A stretch of 64,000 nucleotides of DNA from Prado023 sp963700395 (lineage in GTDB: Bacteria; Actinomycetota; Actinomycetes; S36-B12; CAIYMF01), in contig CAVOXI010000003.1 in assembly GCA_963700395.1 (NCBI GenBank), positions 186,001 to 250,000 of the forward strand. Direction: 5' to 3'. The notes under the pieces were generated by a model that saw only the letters and a list, made by a program, of their open reading frames with translations, had not been told where the DNA came from and searched no databases. A program made the position numbers and the translations under genes. This document shows positions 49,235 through 59,302 of the stretch, piece after piece (within the stretch, counting starts at the first letter, position 1; every line of letters starts with the position of its first letter).

Positions 49235-49921
49235 TCACTGCAGTCTGCCCATTGCGGTGGTGACGATCGCCGCGACGTCCTCGGCTGTCACCTGCGGGCC
49301 CCGCCCCTCTTGTCCGGTGAACTCGAACACGTCGATCAGCATCAGGATCGGGCCGTCGCGAACGACTGCCATGTGCAGGTACATGCCGTAGCCCGGCGTA
49401 TCGGACCCCATCACGTGGTACTCGCCGTAGCGCTCGTCACCCACCGCAGGCAACTGGTAGGGATCGCTGGTGCCGTAGTCCTCCTCAGGCACGAGGGGCT
49501 GCCCGTAGCAGGCCTCGGCTCCCGCCCGTAGCGAATCGAAGGTGGCGTCGACGGCATTCGGGTCCTCGGCCAGGAGGTACTGGCGGAGGTAGACCGCGCC
49601 AGTCTCGACCGGCGGCACACTCGCCCTGCGCAGCACGGTGCCCACCTGGAATTCCAGGGTCGCTGCGGCGTCTCTGGACGCCTGGCTGGCTGCCGCGCAC
49701 GGCTCGATCACCCCTCCCTGAGTGCCCTCGTCATCGACCGTGAAGTCCCCCGCCAGGTCCGCTGGCGTGAGCAGCGCGGATTGAAGCTGCGCCATCGTGG
49801 GGATCGGTTCGGCGCTGAGCACGCGACTCGATTGAGCGCCCTTGCCGCCCTCACCACATCCTGCGACCATCACCAGGGCCGCCACCCCGATCGCGGCCGC
49901 CACGCGAACGATCTTGATCAT
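49235..49921 (-). CDS. putative lipoprotein, sensor-like domain
   Basis: A 228-residue lipoprotein. Signal peptide VAAAIGVAALVMVAGC with a lipobox Cys at ~22, then a Ser/Gly/Ala spacer and a globular domain containing two more Cys (EPCAAASQASRDAAA and GAEACYGQPL) that could form a disulfide, and VVRDGPILMLIDVFEF. It resembles the extracellular sensor domains of PknH-like kinases or LpqN/LppP-like lipoproteins only in outline. ATG 49921. It is a tandem paralogue of the next gene (same Cys spacing, same LTTAxxRL end). Confidence 0.7.
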   Translation of the reverse strand: MIKIVRVAAAIGVAALVMVAGCGEGGKGAQSSRVLSAEPIPTMAQLQSALLTPADLAGDFTVDDEGTQGGVIEPCAAASQASRDAAATLEFQVGTVLRRASVPPVETGAVYLRQYLLAEDPNAVDATFDSLRAGAEACYGQPLVPEEDYGTSDPYQLPAVGDERYGEYHVMGSDTPGYGMYLHMAVVRDGPILMLIDVFEFTGQEGRGPQVTAEDVAAIVTTAMGRLQ

Positions 49922-49951
49922 GACCCGCGTCTCCCATCGCGCTCCCGACGG

Positions 49952-50713
49952 CTACGGGAGCCTCTCGACCGCGGTGGTGAGGAATGCGGCGATGTCCTCG
50001 GTGGTGTACTCCGGCTGCACCCCATCACCCATCACGATGTCGACCACCTGCAGGTCCATCAGGACCGGGCCCTGACGCACCAGGGAGTTGTGCAGCAGCC
50101 AGTACCCGCCGCCGCCAGCCTCGCCGATGGTGGTCAGATCGCCGTAGCGGTCCTCGCCCACGTCAGGGATGACCATCGGCTCGGACTTGCCCGGACCCTC
50201 ATCGCCCGCGGGGATCTCCCCCTGGCAGGCCTGCATGCCATCCCGCAGCGCGATGAACGTCGCCTCGATGTCAGCCGGATCCCCGGAACGGAGGTACTCC
50301 TGGACGAAGATCATGTGGCCCACCCGATCTGCGGGGACGTCGATGGGATCGGCCTCGGACTGGTCGAGCTGCCGGAAGGCCTGCCACCGCAGCGCCTCCG
50401 CGGCCGCGCGGGACTCCGCAGTGGCCTTGTCGCACAACTCGATCCGCGGCAGCATCTCCTGCTGCTCCTCGGTGACCACCCCGGAGGCCGCATCCTGGGC
50501 GTCCGGGGGGACGTTCACCTCCCACGTGCCCTCGTAGGCGTCGGCGGTCACCAGGGCCGAGGCCAACTGCTCGGCCGTCGGCACGACCCCCGCCGACCAC
50601 GCCGGGCTCGACGCGGGCTGCGACGCCGATTGCGAACCCTCCCCCGCGCAGCCACCCAGCATCAGCGCCACCACCCCGACCAGCACACCCAGGGAACGAA
50701 CCTGCCCTCTCAT
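49952..50713 (-). CDS. putative lipoprotein, paralogue of the previous gene
   Basis: A 253-residue lipoprotein. Signal GVLVGVVALMLGGC with lipobox, Ser-rich linker, then a domain with the same plan as the neighbour: VPTAEQLASALVTADAYEGTWEV, CDKATAESRAAAEALRWQAF, LRDGMQACQGEI, GEDRYGDLTTIGEA, VRQGPVLMDLQVVDI and AAFLTTAVERLP at the end. ATG 50713 with GGAGGAGG upstream. Thirty bases separate the two genes, so they are probably co-transcribed. Function unknown. Confidence 0.7.
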   Translation of the reverse strand: MRGQVRSLGVLVGVVALMLGGCAGEGSQSASQPASSPAWSAGVVPTAEQLASALVTADAYEGTWEVNVPPDAQDAASGVVTEEQQEMLPRIELCDKATAESRAAAEALRWQAFRQLDQSEADPIDVPADRVGHMIFVQEYLRSGDPADIEATFIALRDGMQACQGEIPAGDEGPGKSEPMVIPDVGEDRYGDLTTIGEAGGGGYWLLHNSLVRQGPVLMDLQVVDIVMGDGVQPEYTTEDIAAFLTTAVERLP

Positions 50714-50958
50714 GGCACGCCTCCTCCGCTCATTCCTCCCACCACATCAAGCCTCCCGCGCCCACCGGGCACCCGGTAGGGACGTAGGTCTGCCGGATGC
50801 GCCCGGAACGGGGGCGACTGAGCCCCACCTGCCGCAACCACCGCTCTGCGCGGCTGTCGTTTCGCTCGCCGATCGAGGTCGTGCGCGAACCGGTCGACCG
50901 GATCGTGGCGTGGCAGCAGGGGCTGGGCGGGTAGCGAGCCCCGCCAGCGGGGCCCTGG

Positions 50959-52155
50959 TCAGCCGAGCTGCCCGACGAACTCGGCCACCGTCTGCTCGTA
51001 GGCCTCCGGGTCGACGTTCCACGACAGCACGTGCCCCGCCCCCGGGACGACGACGTACTGCCCACCGCTGCCGGATCCCTCGCGCATGAACCGGTCGTTC
51101 ACCGTGTGCGGGATCGTCTGGTCCTCGTCGGTCTGGAAGGTCAGCAGCGGCACATGGATGAGACCGGCCATTTCGGTGTAGTCGATCGCGTCGTAGTCGA
51201 GGCCGAACCGCTGCGCGGCGATCAGCATCGCGACATCCTCGAGGGACTCTGGGATCGGCAGCCCCACCACGGGGAACGTCCGCGACTCCGCACCCTCGTC
51301 GATCATGTCGCGCAGGCTGCTGGCCGGGGCGTCCAGGATCACCGCGTCCACCTGGTCGGCCAGGGCGCTGTGCGCCAGGAACCCATCGGTCACCGCACCG
51401 CCCAGGCTCAGCCCGCCCATGACCAGCGTCGTCGCGCCCTGGTCCACCGCGCGCTGGACCGCGGCCTCGAGCTCGTCCCATTCCGTGGCGCCGTAGTGCC
51501 AGATGCCGTCCTCGGCTGGCCGCGCCGCGTTGTCCCCCGCGTACGTCGTCAGCAGCAGGTTGTAGCCGGCCGCGTGCAGCGAGCGGGCCATCCGCAGCAT
51601 GTCGTGGCGGTCTCCGCCGCGCCCATGGGTGAGCACCGCCCACGCGTCGGATCCCGGGACGAGCACCTGCCAGGCGGGGAAGTCCCCGCTCGGGGTAGCG
51701 ATCGTGATCTCCTCGGCGGTCAGTCCCGCCTGCTCCGGCGTCAGCCAGACCTCCTTGGTGAACCGGTACTCAGCCCCCTGCTGCGGCATCTCGCCGACCA
51801 CGTCAACGACGGGGCGGGTCCGGGCGCCATCCGCGGCGGTCGCCGACGCGGGCCCGACCACCACCACGGACCCGTCGTCGAACTGCAGCCCCATCACCAC
51901 CCCGTCGAACCGCGTCTCGTCGCGGTGCTCCGCGTCGGGCAGCACCGTGATCGTCGCCTGGTCGCCGGAGCCTTCGACGGCCTCGACGGTGCCGGTCCAG
52001 AACCCCGCGGGGTCGTAGGGCTTGGCCGCCAGGGCGTCGGAGTAGATGAGGCTTGAGAAGTACCACCCACCACCTACGTAGAACACGGTGACTACCAGCA
52101 CCGCCACGACCAGCACGACCCAGGGCCACCTCCTGCGCTTCCTGCTCCCCTCCAT
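50959..52155 (-). CDS. membrane-anchored alpha/beta hydrolase
   Basis: A 398-residue protein with a basic N-terminus and one helix (WPWVVLVVAVLVVTVFYVGGG), a beta-rich insert (~35-135) and an alpha/beta hydrolase domain. Catalytic residues are visible: oxyanion HGRGGDR, nucleophile Ser in GGLSLGGAV, Asp in TDEDQTIP and His in PGAGHVLSW. Ester- or amide-hydrolase activity outside the membrane is expected. ATG 52155 has AAGGGGGAAGCG before it; an ATG at 52179 lacks it. Not in an obvious operon. The 245 bases downstream hold nothing recognisable. Confidence 0.8.
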   Translation of the reverse strand: MEGSRKRRRWPWVVLVVAVLVVTVFYVGGGWYFSSLIYSDALAAKPYDPAGFWTGTVEAVEGSGDQATITVLPDAEHRDETRFDGVVMGLQFDDGSVVVVGPASATAADGARTRPVVDVVGEMPQQGAEYRFTKEVWLTPEQAGLTAEEITIATPSGDFPAWQVLVPGSDAWAVLTHGRGGDRHDMLRMARSLHAAGYNLLLTTYAGDNAARPAEDGIWHYGATEWDELEAAVQRAVDQGATTLVMGGLSLGGAVTDGFLAHSALADQVDAVILDAPASSLRDMIDEGAESRTFPVVGLPIPESLEDVAMLIAAQRFGLDYDAIDYTEMAGLIHVPLLTFQTDEDQTIPHTVNDRFMREGSGSGGQYVVVPGAGHVLSWNVDPEAYEQTVAEFVGQLG

Positions 52156-52536
52156 CGCTTCCCCCTTCCGTGGTTCCACCGTCCCGTTGCGGACCCCTCG
52201 CCGGGTAGAGGCGGAGGACCCATAGCGACGCCGGGTGCCCCCGAGACGTTGGGGTCACGTCGTGCCGGGATCGCGCAGGCCCCTTCCCCCGGGTTCTGGC
52301 CGCTGGACGGATCTGCGTGGACCGAGGCGTGGGCGGCGGGGATGTCGGCCGCGCTGATGCTGCGCGCACTCCTGTCCACACCCCCGATGGCAGTGCGTGT
52401 CACGGCACCCACTCGACCCGGTGGCCCGACGGAGGGGACGTTCGTCCCTGTTGTCGATCGGGCGGTGCGGGATAGTGGAATCAGCCTTGGGGATTTCGGC
52501 CGGGGGCGGTTGTGCGGTGTCGAGGAGATGAGCGCC
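52156..52536. other. divergent intergenic region
   Basis: 380 bases between the hydrolase (minus) and the giant membrane protein (plus). A plausible plus-strand promoter is TTGTCG (52451-52456) with GATAGT (52471-52476), but the spacing is short. No gene is supported. Confidence 0.35.
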
Positions 52537-55500
52537 GTGACCGTAGGGCAGGGTTCAGGAAGTGCTGTCAAACCGAATGCGAGCGTCGCATCCATGAGCG
52601 GGCGTGAGGGGTGGCCTGAGGGCTGGTATCCCGATCCCTGCGAACGCTGGGAGCAGCGTTGGTGGTCCGGGTCGACATGGACCTCCTGGGTTCGCAGCCA
52701 TGAACTGCTCGCCGTCGATCCTCTCGCGTATCGGCCTGCTCTCACCGCGGACGACCTGGTGCACCTCACCTTCGCCGAACGGATCCTGCTACCCGAACTG
52801 ACCGCTCGGGGAACCCTCAGCGACGATCAGGCCGACCGCGTTCGCGGGGTTGTGCGCGATCTGCGTGCCGAGGCGGCCGGAAGTTCGCCTGTGCCGGTGG
52901 TCGCCGTGGAGAGCCGTCCGGACGGGTTCGTGCCATCGCGCATCGCCGACCAGGCCCGCACCGTGGAGGCCGCGCCGGTGAGCGCTCCGAGCGCGTGGGT
53001 AGGAGCGCTGCTCCCCGAGGCCCCAGTCGGATTCGACACCGAGGGTGCCCAGAGGCCGGAGCGAATGCCCGGGCCGGTGGCCCAGTGGTGGGCACGCACC
53101 CGTGAGTCGGTCGTCTCGGACCTCACCGTCCACGGTCTGGCCTACCTGGGTGTGCTGCTGTTCTTCGTTGGCGCCTTCGGCCTGGTCGCTTTCGCCTTCG
53201 GCGACGTGCAACGTGAGTTGCGACCCGTCGCGGAGGTGGTGATCGCCGCCGTGCCCTTCGTCGCGGCCGCCCTGCTCCTTCGCCGCGGGGCGGTTGTCGT
53301 CGGGCGGTCACTCGAGGTCGTCGGTGGCCTGCTGGTCCCCGTGATGCTCACGACGTCGTTGCTCGACGGGGTGGCAGCTCCGCCCGATCTGACCGGAACC
53401 GCCCTCGCCGTCACCCTGACAATGACGTGTGCGGCGATCGCTGCTGCCTATGCGGCCTGGGTGCATCGCCACCCTGACAGCGGGTTGAAGTACGTCGTGG
53501 GCCCCATGGTGTGGTTCACCGTGGCGATGGCGTGCTTGGGTCTTGGCCGGCCGATCCCGCAGGGGGAGTCGGTCGCGGTCCCGGGCAGCGCTCAGCTCGC
53601 CGCAACGATCGCGTCGCTGGTGGTCACGGTGGCCTGGGCCCGCCTCCGCCCGCGGGCTGCCCTGGCCGAGCCCACGTTGGTGTCCGCCGTGCCGGGGTTG
53701 TTCATCCTCGGGCTCCTCACGCTGCTCACCTGGGCGCAGGCCGACGTGCCACCCGTGCTGGCCGTCGGCGCGGCCGGTGTTCTGGTCGTGGTCGCCCTGG
53801 AGCTGCTGTCGACGCGCCTCGTGCCTGCTGTGCCCGGCGCGATTGAGCCGCTCTGGTGGTGGCTGACCTTCCTCGCGCTCGCTCCGGGGCTCGGCCCGAC
53901 CGAGGCAGCCGCCGTCGCGGCGGTCGGCTTCGTGGTGATCCTCGAACTGGGCGGGCGCGCCCGCCGACCCGGATGGGCCCTGGTGATCCCCGGGATGCTT
54001 GCCGCCGGCCTGGTGCCCAGCACGACGGAGCAGCCCTGGCTGACCGTCGCGGTGCTTGCCGCTGCCAGCGTGTGGGCGCTGGTCCGTCGTCTCGCGCCGT
54101 TCGAGGGTCGCTGGGCTGCGCCGGCCCTCGACCTGGCGGCCGGGATCCTGCCGGCGACCGCCGTGCTGGCGCTCGCTTCGGCGACGTCGATGGCGATCGC
54201 CCTGACGGTGGGTGCCGCACTTGTTGCGTTCGCGACGGTGCCGGCGACCCGACCGATGCTGGCACGTGGAGACCAGGACCGGTTCTGGACGCTGCTCTGG
54301 ACCGCGGGGCTGGGCCTGGTGTCGGTCGCCTCCGTGGTGTGGGCCATCCGCTCCGCTGATGCTGCGGTGGCTGGCTCGGCTGAGCTCTGGTCGACCGCGG
54401 GGTCCGTGCTCGGCCTGGCGCTCGTGGCGGGGCTCGGACCGGTGAGCCCCTCGGCGCGTCCCTGGGTGGTCGTGTCGCTGGGCTCGTGGGCCTGGTTCCT
54501 GGCGTGCGCTGCGGCTGGAGTCCCGGACGCGATCCGCGGTGGGGTCATGGCAGTTGCCTCCCTGGTGCTCGTCGTTGCGGTGCACCTGATGGCGTCCGTG
54601 CCGAGGGGGACAGCCTCCAACGCGGGCCTGGTCGGTCATGTCGTCGCCATGGTGGCGCTGCCGATGGCTGGTGCACAGTGGGGGCTGGTTCTCGCGATGG
54701 GCCTGGCGACCGCCGGATGGGCGGTGACCTCAGGCTTCGACGCCCAGGGCCGCTCACCGGTCGCTGATCTGCTGGGCGGGCTCAGCGGACTGCTGCGTCT
54801 CCTCCCGCCGGCCCTCGCGGCCCTGGGAATCCCGATGACCGTGGTGACCGGGCTCAACGCGGCCGGGGCCACGTCGCCGACGTGGGTGTCCGTCGTGCTC
54901 TGCGCCACGGCGCTCGGGTACGCCGCGTGCATGCGGGCCCTGATCCCGTCAGGCCCGATCGGCACGACACTCGTCTGGGGCTCGTTCCTCGCCGGGTTGG
55001 CGGCGGTAACCTCCGCGCCGCAGGGGTCGGTCACGGCGCTCGGGCTCGCCTCGCTGATCACGGCGGTCGCGATCCTCCCGGCGAATCGCCGTCCGATCAT
55101 CATGCTGTGGTCTGCGTGGGCTGCGCTGGCGCCGCTCGTCGGAGTCGTCCTCGTCGAATGGTCCACGCGATTCGTCTCCGCGCCGGAACCTGCTCAGGCC
55201 AGTTCCGTGCTCATCGCCGTGGGCGGGGCCATGCTCGCGGGCGGCTGCGCGTGGGACCTGCACTTCGGGCCCTGGGTAGCCCGCTGGCGGCCCAGGCCGG
55301 CGAGCCTGGTCCCGCCGGTCGTTCTCGGGGCTGGTGAGCTGGCGGTCGGCGCGATGGTCGCGCTGGGCTCGGTCGGCGGCGCGACACGCGGCTGGCTGCT
55401 CCTGAGTGCTGCCGGGCTGCTGCTGGTCACGTCGGTGCTTCTCCGCGTCGGCGCCCTCGGGGGCGCTGGGGTGGTCGTGGCGTGGTTCGCTGCCCTGCTG

Positions 55501-57102
55501 ATCGCGGAGTCGGTCACCGAGACCACGGCCTGGATCGCCCTGCTCGTCGCGGCCGTCCTGCTCGGCGGGGCGGAGGCCGCGCACCGGCTGGTCACTGATC
55601 GTGCGTGGTGGAGCCGGTGGGACATCCCGCTGCTGGTCGCTGCCGGCGTTGTGGCGATGACGGCCCTGGCCGCCGCGTCCGGCTCCTCCGTGGCGCCGGT
55701 GACGGTCCTGGTCGGCGTCGAGACCCTCGCGGTGGCCTGGCGCCTGCGGACCACCCCGGGGGCTGCGCTTGGCCTGGGCGCGCTCGGCGCGGCGCTGGTC
55801 CTGACCGGTGCTGCGCAGGCCGGGGGGCTCTGGTTGGCCGCGGCGTTCCTGGTGCTCGCGGCCGCGCTGACTGTGATGGCGACCAGGACAACGGGGGCGG
55901 CGCGGAGCCTGCTGCAGGTCGGCGGGGCGGTGTCCGCGGCCGCCGCGTGGGTCTCGGCCGTGGATGCCTTGGGCTGGAGCGCCCAGCAGGCGTGCGATGT
56001 CACCGCGATCGCCGCGGGGGCCGTCACGATCGCGGGCGCTGCGATCGCCTGGACCCGGCGAGTGGATCGGTCGTGGGTGCTGGCATGGTCGTCCGTGGCA
56101 GCCGTTATGGTCGCGGTTGCGGCCCTGGCCGCCCAGCTTGAGGTCAGCGGAGTGGACGCTGTCGCCGCCTCCGCGAGCGTGCCGATCGCCCTGGGGCTGG
56201 CGACGGTCGGTGTCGCATGCTTCGCCGCTGCAACACCGCTGATGATCGACGGGCTGCGGGACCTGGGCGTGGTGTGGGCGTTCGCTTCGCTCGCAGTCGG
56301 ATTCAACGCCGGGAGTCCGACCGAGGCGGTCCAGGTCGCGATCCTCTCGGTCGCCTCCGGGCTGTGCGCGGTGCTGCTGCTGGTGGCCGCCCGGACGGCG
56401 AGGACGTGGGTCCGCATCCTCGTCGAGGCGGGATCGCTGGCCTCGGCAGCCGCCGTCAGCGTGGCCCTGCTCAGCGCGGACCCGGCACTGCTCGTTCCGG
56501 CCCTCGCGGTCGCCGCGGTGCAGGCTGCGGCCGTCGGCTCGGCACTGCGAGTCGTGTGGGTCCAGATGCTGGCACCGGTCCTCGCCTGCTGCTCGTGGCT
56601 GACGTTCGCCGCCGAGGCGCTCACGGGCAATGCCCAGTGGGTCACCGTGCCGATCGGCTTGGCGATCCTGGTCATCGTCGGCCTCTGGCGCCGTGACCGT
56701 GCGGCCCGCGGCACGCCGGTCGCCTCCACGGAGATCGTCGCGGTCGAGTCGGTCGGCATCGCGTTCCTCGTCGGAGCCTCGTTCATCCAAGCGGTGACGA
56801 TCAGCATCGCCTACGCCGTGCTCGCCCTGGCTCTGGGCCTGGCGATCGCCGGCTGGGGCCTGGCCACCCGGGTGCGGCGCCGGCTCCTCGCCGGGGTCCT
56901 GGTGATCCTGGCCGGAGCCGTGCTCCTCATCGCCGTCCCTCTCGTGCAGCTCCTGCCGAGTTGGGGAGGCGCGGGTCTGTGGATCCTCATCGCGGGCATC
57001 GGCATCCTCGCCGTCCTGGTCGCGACGTTCCTGGAGCAGGGGCGCACCGCCATTCGGGCCGGGCTCGGCCGGTTCAGCGACGAGACCAAGGACTGGGAGT
57101 GA
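52537..57102 (+). CDS. giant multi-pass membrane protein with N-terminal DUF2510 domain (SCO7613-like)
   Basis: About 1521 residues. The N-terminus has a DUF2510 module (GWYPDPCERWEQRWWSGSTW), then a ~150-residue cytosolic part with a helical segment, then roughly forty hydrophobic segments from ~190 to the end, almost without large loops; very rich in Ala, Val, Leu and Gly. The last part ends with a short charged tail (FSDETKDWE). Resembles the large actinobacterial 'SCO7613 C-terminal domain-containing' membrane proteins, whose role is unknown. No transporter signature found. Start: GTG 52537 is nine bases after GAGGAG (52522-52527); the ATG at 52528 abuts that site, and ATG 52594 is also possible. 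Frame runs unbroken for 4.5 kb. Confidence 0.75.
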   Translation: MTVGQGSGSAVKPNASVASMSGREGWPEGWYPDPCERWEQRWWSGSTWTSWVRSHELLAVDPLAYRPALTADDLVHLTFAERILLPELTARGTLSDDQADRVRGVVRDLRAEAAGSSPVPVVAVESRPDGFVPSRIADQARTVEAAPVSAPSAWVGALLPEAPVGFDTEGAQRPERMPGPVAQWWARTRESVVSDLTVHGLAYLGVLLFFVGAFGLVAFAFGDVQRELRPVAEVVIAAVPFVAAALLLRRGAVVVGRSLEVVGGLLVPVMLTTSLLDGVAAPPDLTGTALAVTLTMTCAAIAAAYAAWVHRHPDSGLKYVVGPMVWFTVAMACLGLGRPIPQGESVAVPGSAQLAATIASLVVTVAWARLRPRAALAEPTLVSAVPGLFILGLLTLLTWAQADVPPVLAVGAAGVLVVVALELLSTRLVPAVPGAIEPLWWWLTFLALAPGLGPTEAAAVAAVGFVVILELGGRARRPGWALVIPGMLAAGLVPSTTEQPWLTVAVLAAASVWALVRRLAPFEGRWAAPALDLAAGILPATAVLALASATSMAIALTVGAALVAFATVPATRPMLARGDQDRFWTLLWTAGLGLVSVASVVWAIRSADAAVAGSAELWSTAGSVLGLALVAGLGPVSPSARPWVVVSLGSWAWFLACAAAGVPDAIRGGVMAVASLVLVVAVHLMASVPRGTASNAGLVGHVVAMVALPMAGAQWGLVLAMGLATAGWAVTSGFDAQGRSPVADLLGGLSGLLRLLPPALAALGIPMTVVTGLNAAGATSPTWVSVVLCATALGYAACMRALIPSGPIGTTLVWGSFLAGLAAVTSAPQGSVTALGLASLITAVAILPANRRPIIMLWSAWAALAPLVGVVLVEWSTRFVSAPEPAQASSVLIAVGGAMLAGGCAWDLHFGPWVARWRPRPASLVPPVVLGAGELAVGAMVALGSVGGATRGWLLLSAAGLLLVTSVLLRVGALGGAGVVVAWFAALLIAESVTETTAWIALLVAAVLLGGAEAAHRLVTDRAWWSRWDIPLLVAAGVVAMTALAAASGSSVAPVTVLVGVETLAVAWRLRTTPGAALGLGALGAALVLTGAAQAGGLWLAAAFLVLAAALTVMATRTTGAARSLLQVGGAVSAAAAWVSAVDALGWSAQQACDVTAIAAGAVTIAGAAIAWTRRVDRSWVLAWSSVAAVMVAVAALAAQLEVSGVDAVAASASVPIALGLATVGVACFAAATPLMIDGLRDLGVVWAFASLAVGFNAGSPTEAVQVAILSVASGLCAVLLLVAARTARTWVRILVEAGSLASAAAVSVALLSADPALLVPALAVAAVQAAAVGSALRVVWVQMLAPVLACCSWLTFAAEALTGNAQWVTVPIGLAILVIVGLWRRDRAARGTPVASTEIVAVESVGIAFLVGASFIQAVTISIAYAVLALALGLAIAGWGLATRVRRRLLAGVLVILAGAVLLIAVPLVQLLPSWGGAGLWILIAGIGILAVLVATFLEQGRTAIRAGLGRFSDETKDWE

Positions 57103-57146
57103 GCCGCCTCTGCGGCGAGACCCGGCGACGACATCGGCGCCCATAG

Positions 57147-57170
57147 GACGACTCCGGGGACCGGTCGTCC
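57147..57170. terminator. possible terminator between convergent genes
   Basis: GGACGAC (57147-57153) and GTCGTCC (57164-57170) form a 7-bp stem in the 115-base gap between the giant membrane protein and the convergent gene downstream. Confidence 0.45.
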
Positions 57171-57217
57171 CCGAGCCGACCGACCATGGGGTCGGGCTGT
57201 TCGGCAGCTGGTCGTCG

Positions 57218-57808
57218 TCAGGTCGTTGGGATGCTTCGGGTATCGCCCAGATAGGCCTGGAGGAAGCGCTCCGCTGGCCTCGGGTCGCCCCCGTTGAGGG
57301 CGCCGCTGAACACCTTGAGCGTTCCATCCTGGAACCACGCGCAATCCGGGATCCCGAATCCATGGGTGCAGGCAACCAGGGTCGAACCGATGACGGACAT
57401 GTCCAGCGCCGACACGGGCAGCACCTCAGTGGGGTAGGTGAGCACTGCGTCCCTCATCAGGGCCTGGGGGTCGGCGTCGCTCGCGATGAGGGCCCCGGGG
57501 ACCAACGTGAGGCTCGCAAGCCTGCCCACTGCCTGGCCGTCACGGGCGACGGTGACGGTAGAGGCCTCGGCGAAGGTGGCGTCTGGGCCATGGGCGTAGA
57601 TGGCTGGCGTCCAATCGGTGGTGGGTGATGCGGTGTACGCCAGCATCGGATCTGGTGCGGTCGTTGGCGTGGCCGTCGATCGGCCGAGCCAGAACCCTCC
57701 CATTGCAGCGACGATCACCGTCACGGCGGTCAACGCGACTACCCGCCGCCGGCGCTGCGGTCGGGCGGGCGCCGGCGACGCCTCTGTCGGTCGTGCCAAG
57801 GTGCTCAT
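57218..57808 (-). CDS. membrane-anchored protein of unknown function
   Basis: A 196-residue protein: Pro/Arg-rich cytosolic start, one helix (VVALTAVTVIVAAMGGFWLG), a Thr/Pro linker and an extracytoplasmic domain with two Cys (VACTHGFGIPDCAWFQDG), probably a disulfide. ATG 57808 has GGAGG seven bases upstream, so the longer frame to 57910 is rejected. It is the mirror of small anti-sigma-like or sensor proteins, but no partner regulator is adjacent. I do not recognise the domain. Confidence 0.65.
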   Translation of the reverse strand: MSTLARPTEASPAPARPQRRRRVVALTAVTVIVAAMGGFWLGRSTATPTTAPDPMLAYTASPTTDWTPAIYAHGPDATFAEASTVTVARDGQAVGRLASLTLVPGALIASDADPQALMRDAVLTYPTEVLPVSALDMSVIGSTLVACTHGFGIPDCAWFQDGTLKVFSGALNGGDPRPAERFLQAYLGDTRSIPTT

Positions 57809-57962
57809 GACTGTGCCTCCTGTCCACGTTTCCGCACCATCAGCGTGGCACCGCCGGGCCAGGCGTCGGCAGAGGCGAAGGTCGGTCGCTGGCGTCACCG
57901 CTCGGCGCACTGCCGGTCATGACCCTGACGAGACCACTGCTGCGGAGGGCACCTGACCGCAA

Positions 57963-59199
57963 CTATCCAGCGGTGGGTCTCACCAGCTCCGTCCAGGTGT
58001 TGGAGGGCACGTCGTAGGCCCAGACGTCGCCGGACTTCTCCTCGCCCTTGGTCGTCTGCCAGGTTCCCCCGTAGACGAGGATGCGGTCGTTGACCGGGTC
58101 GTAGGCCAACGAGTGCCCGGTCCGCGCCAACGGGCCCGCCAGCCCGCCGCCCGCCGCCTCGGCCAGCCTGAACTTCGACGGCCAGCCCTTCCCGCGATAG
58201 ACCTCGTCCCAGTGGTCGGCACCAGTCCGGTAGGTCGCCAACTGACCGTTCATGAGGACGACCGTCTGCTGCGAGACAGGATCAAACGTGGCCTCGCCCC
58301 TGCGACTCCCGGCTGGACTCCTCGAACGGCAGGTCCGGAGGCTCGGCGTGCTGGTCGGTCCACCTCTGGCTGAGCAGGTCGAAGGTCCAGGTCTCACCCG
58401 GGACCCCGGGAAAGGACCCCCACAGGATCAGGACCAGCCGACGCGCCCTCGCGTCCATGATCAAGCCCGGATCCCCGGACCGTCCTGCGGGTACCGGGCC
58501 TCCCAGCTCCTTGAGCGTCCCCCAGCCGGGGCTGTAGGACCACAGGGTCCGCGAGCCCGCCGCCTCCATCAGGAACAGCACCTGTCCGCTGGTCGGGTCC
58601 AGTGCAGCGTGGGTCAAGGACGCGGATTCGAAGCCCGGGGGAAACGCCAGGGGCTTGAGCGGAGCCCATTGGTCGTGATCCACCGAGTAGGCCCACGGGA
58701 GCAGCTCCTGTGGCACCGTGGACTCGGACCAGACGTGGGTGGCGGGCGAGTACGTGTGGACCGTCGTCGGACGAGTCTGGCTGACCGTGAGCGCGAGCAG
58801 TGCGTCGGTACCGGGGTCGTACACCACGGCGGGCCCGCCCCAACTCACCGGCGTCCACGGGCCGTCCCGGTGAGGCGTCCACGTGTTGGTGCACACGTCG
58901 AAACCCGTGCATCGAGCCGGCCCCCACCCCCGGAACGAGGAAACGACCACCAGCACCCCGGACTGAGCGTCGATTGCTGCCGGCCCGATCGGTGCGAACG
59001 CATCCGCGGCTACCGGTGAATCCGGGGCCGACCCGGTAGCGCACTCAGCCACCGACGGCACGACCGTGCCCGGTGTCCACTGGGGTGACGGCGTCGCCGC
59101 GGGCCCCGGGTCGGACCCGACGGCCCCCTCTGGATGACTCGTGCACCCGGACACCATCAGGACCGCTGCCGCCGCTGCAGCGAACCACCGCCGACGCAT
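57963..59199 (-). CDS. lipoprotein with kelch/galactose-oxidase-like repeats, frameshifted
   Basis: Signal WFAAAAAAVLMVSGC with lipobox; then repeated ~45-residue blades, each with a VWxY/TWxF end: CTNTWTPHRDGPW, HTYSPATHVWSEST, LWSYSPGWGTLKEL, TWTFDLLSQRWTDQ and VWAYDVPSNTWTEL, as in kelch/beta-propeller proteins. An extra base near 58309 (CCC run) breaks the frame; after it the chain continues GEATFDPVSQQTVVLMNG to a stop at 57963. Joined, about 411 residues. ATG 59199 with GAGGGAGA eight bases upstream. An extracellular binding role is inferred. Confidence 0.7.
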
Positions 59200-59302
59200 G
59201 CCGACCATCTCCCTCGCCCACCGCCAGTCTTCGCCGCAGAGGGCGACAGGGACAAGGGACGAACGTCATCGCCGAGGCCGCGACGCATTGCGTCGCGTCA
59301 AG

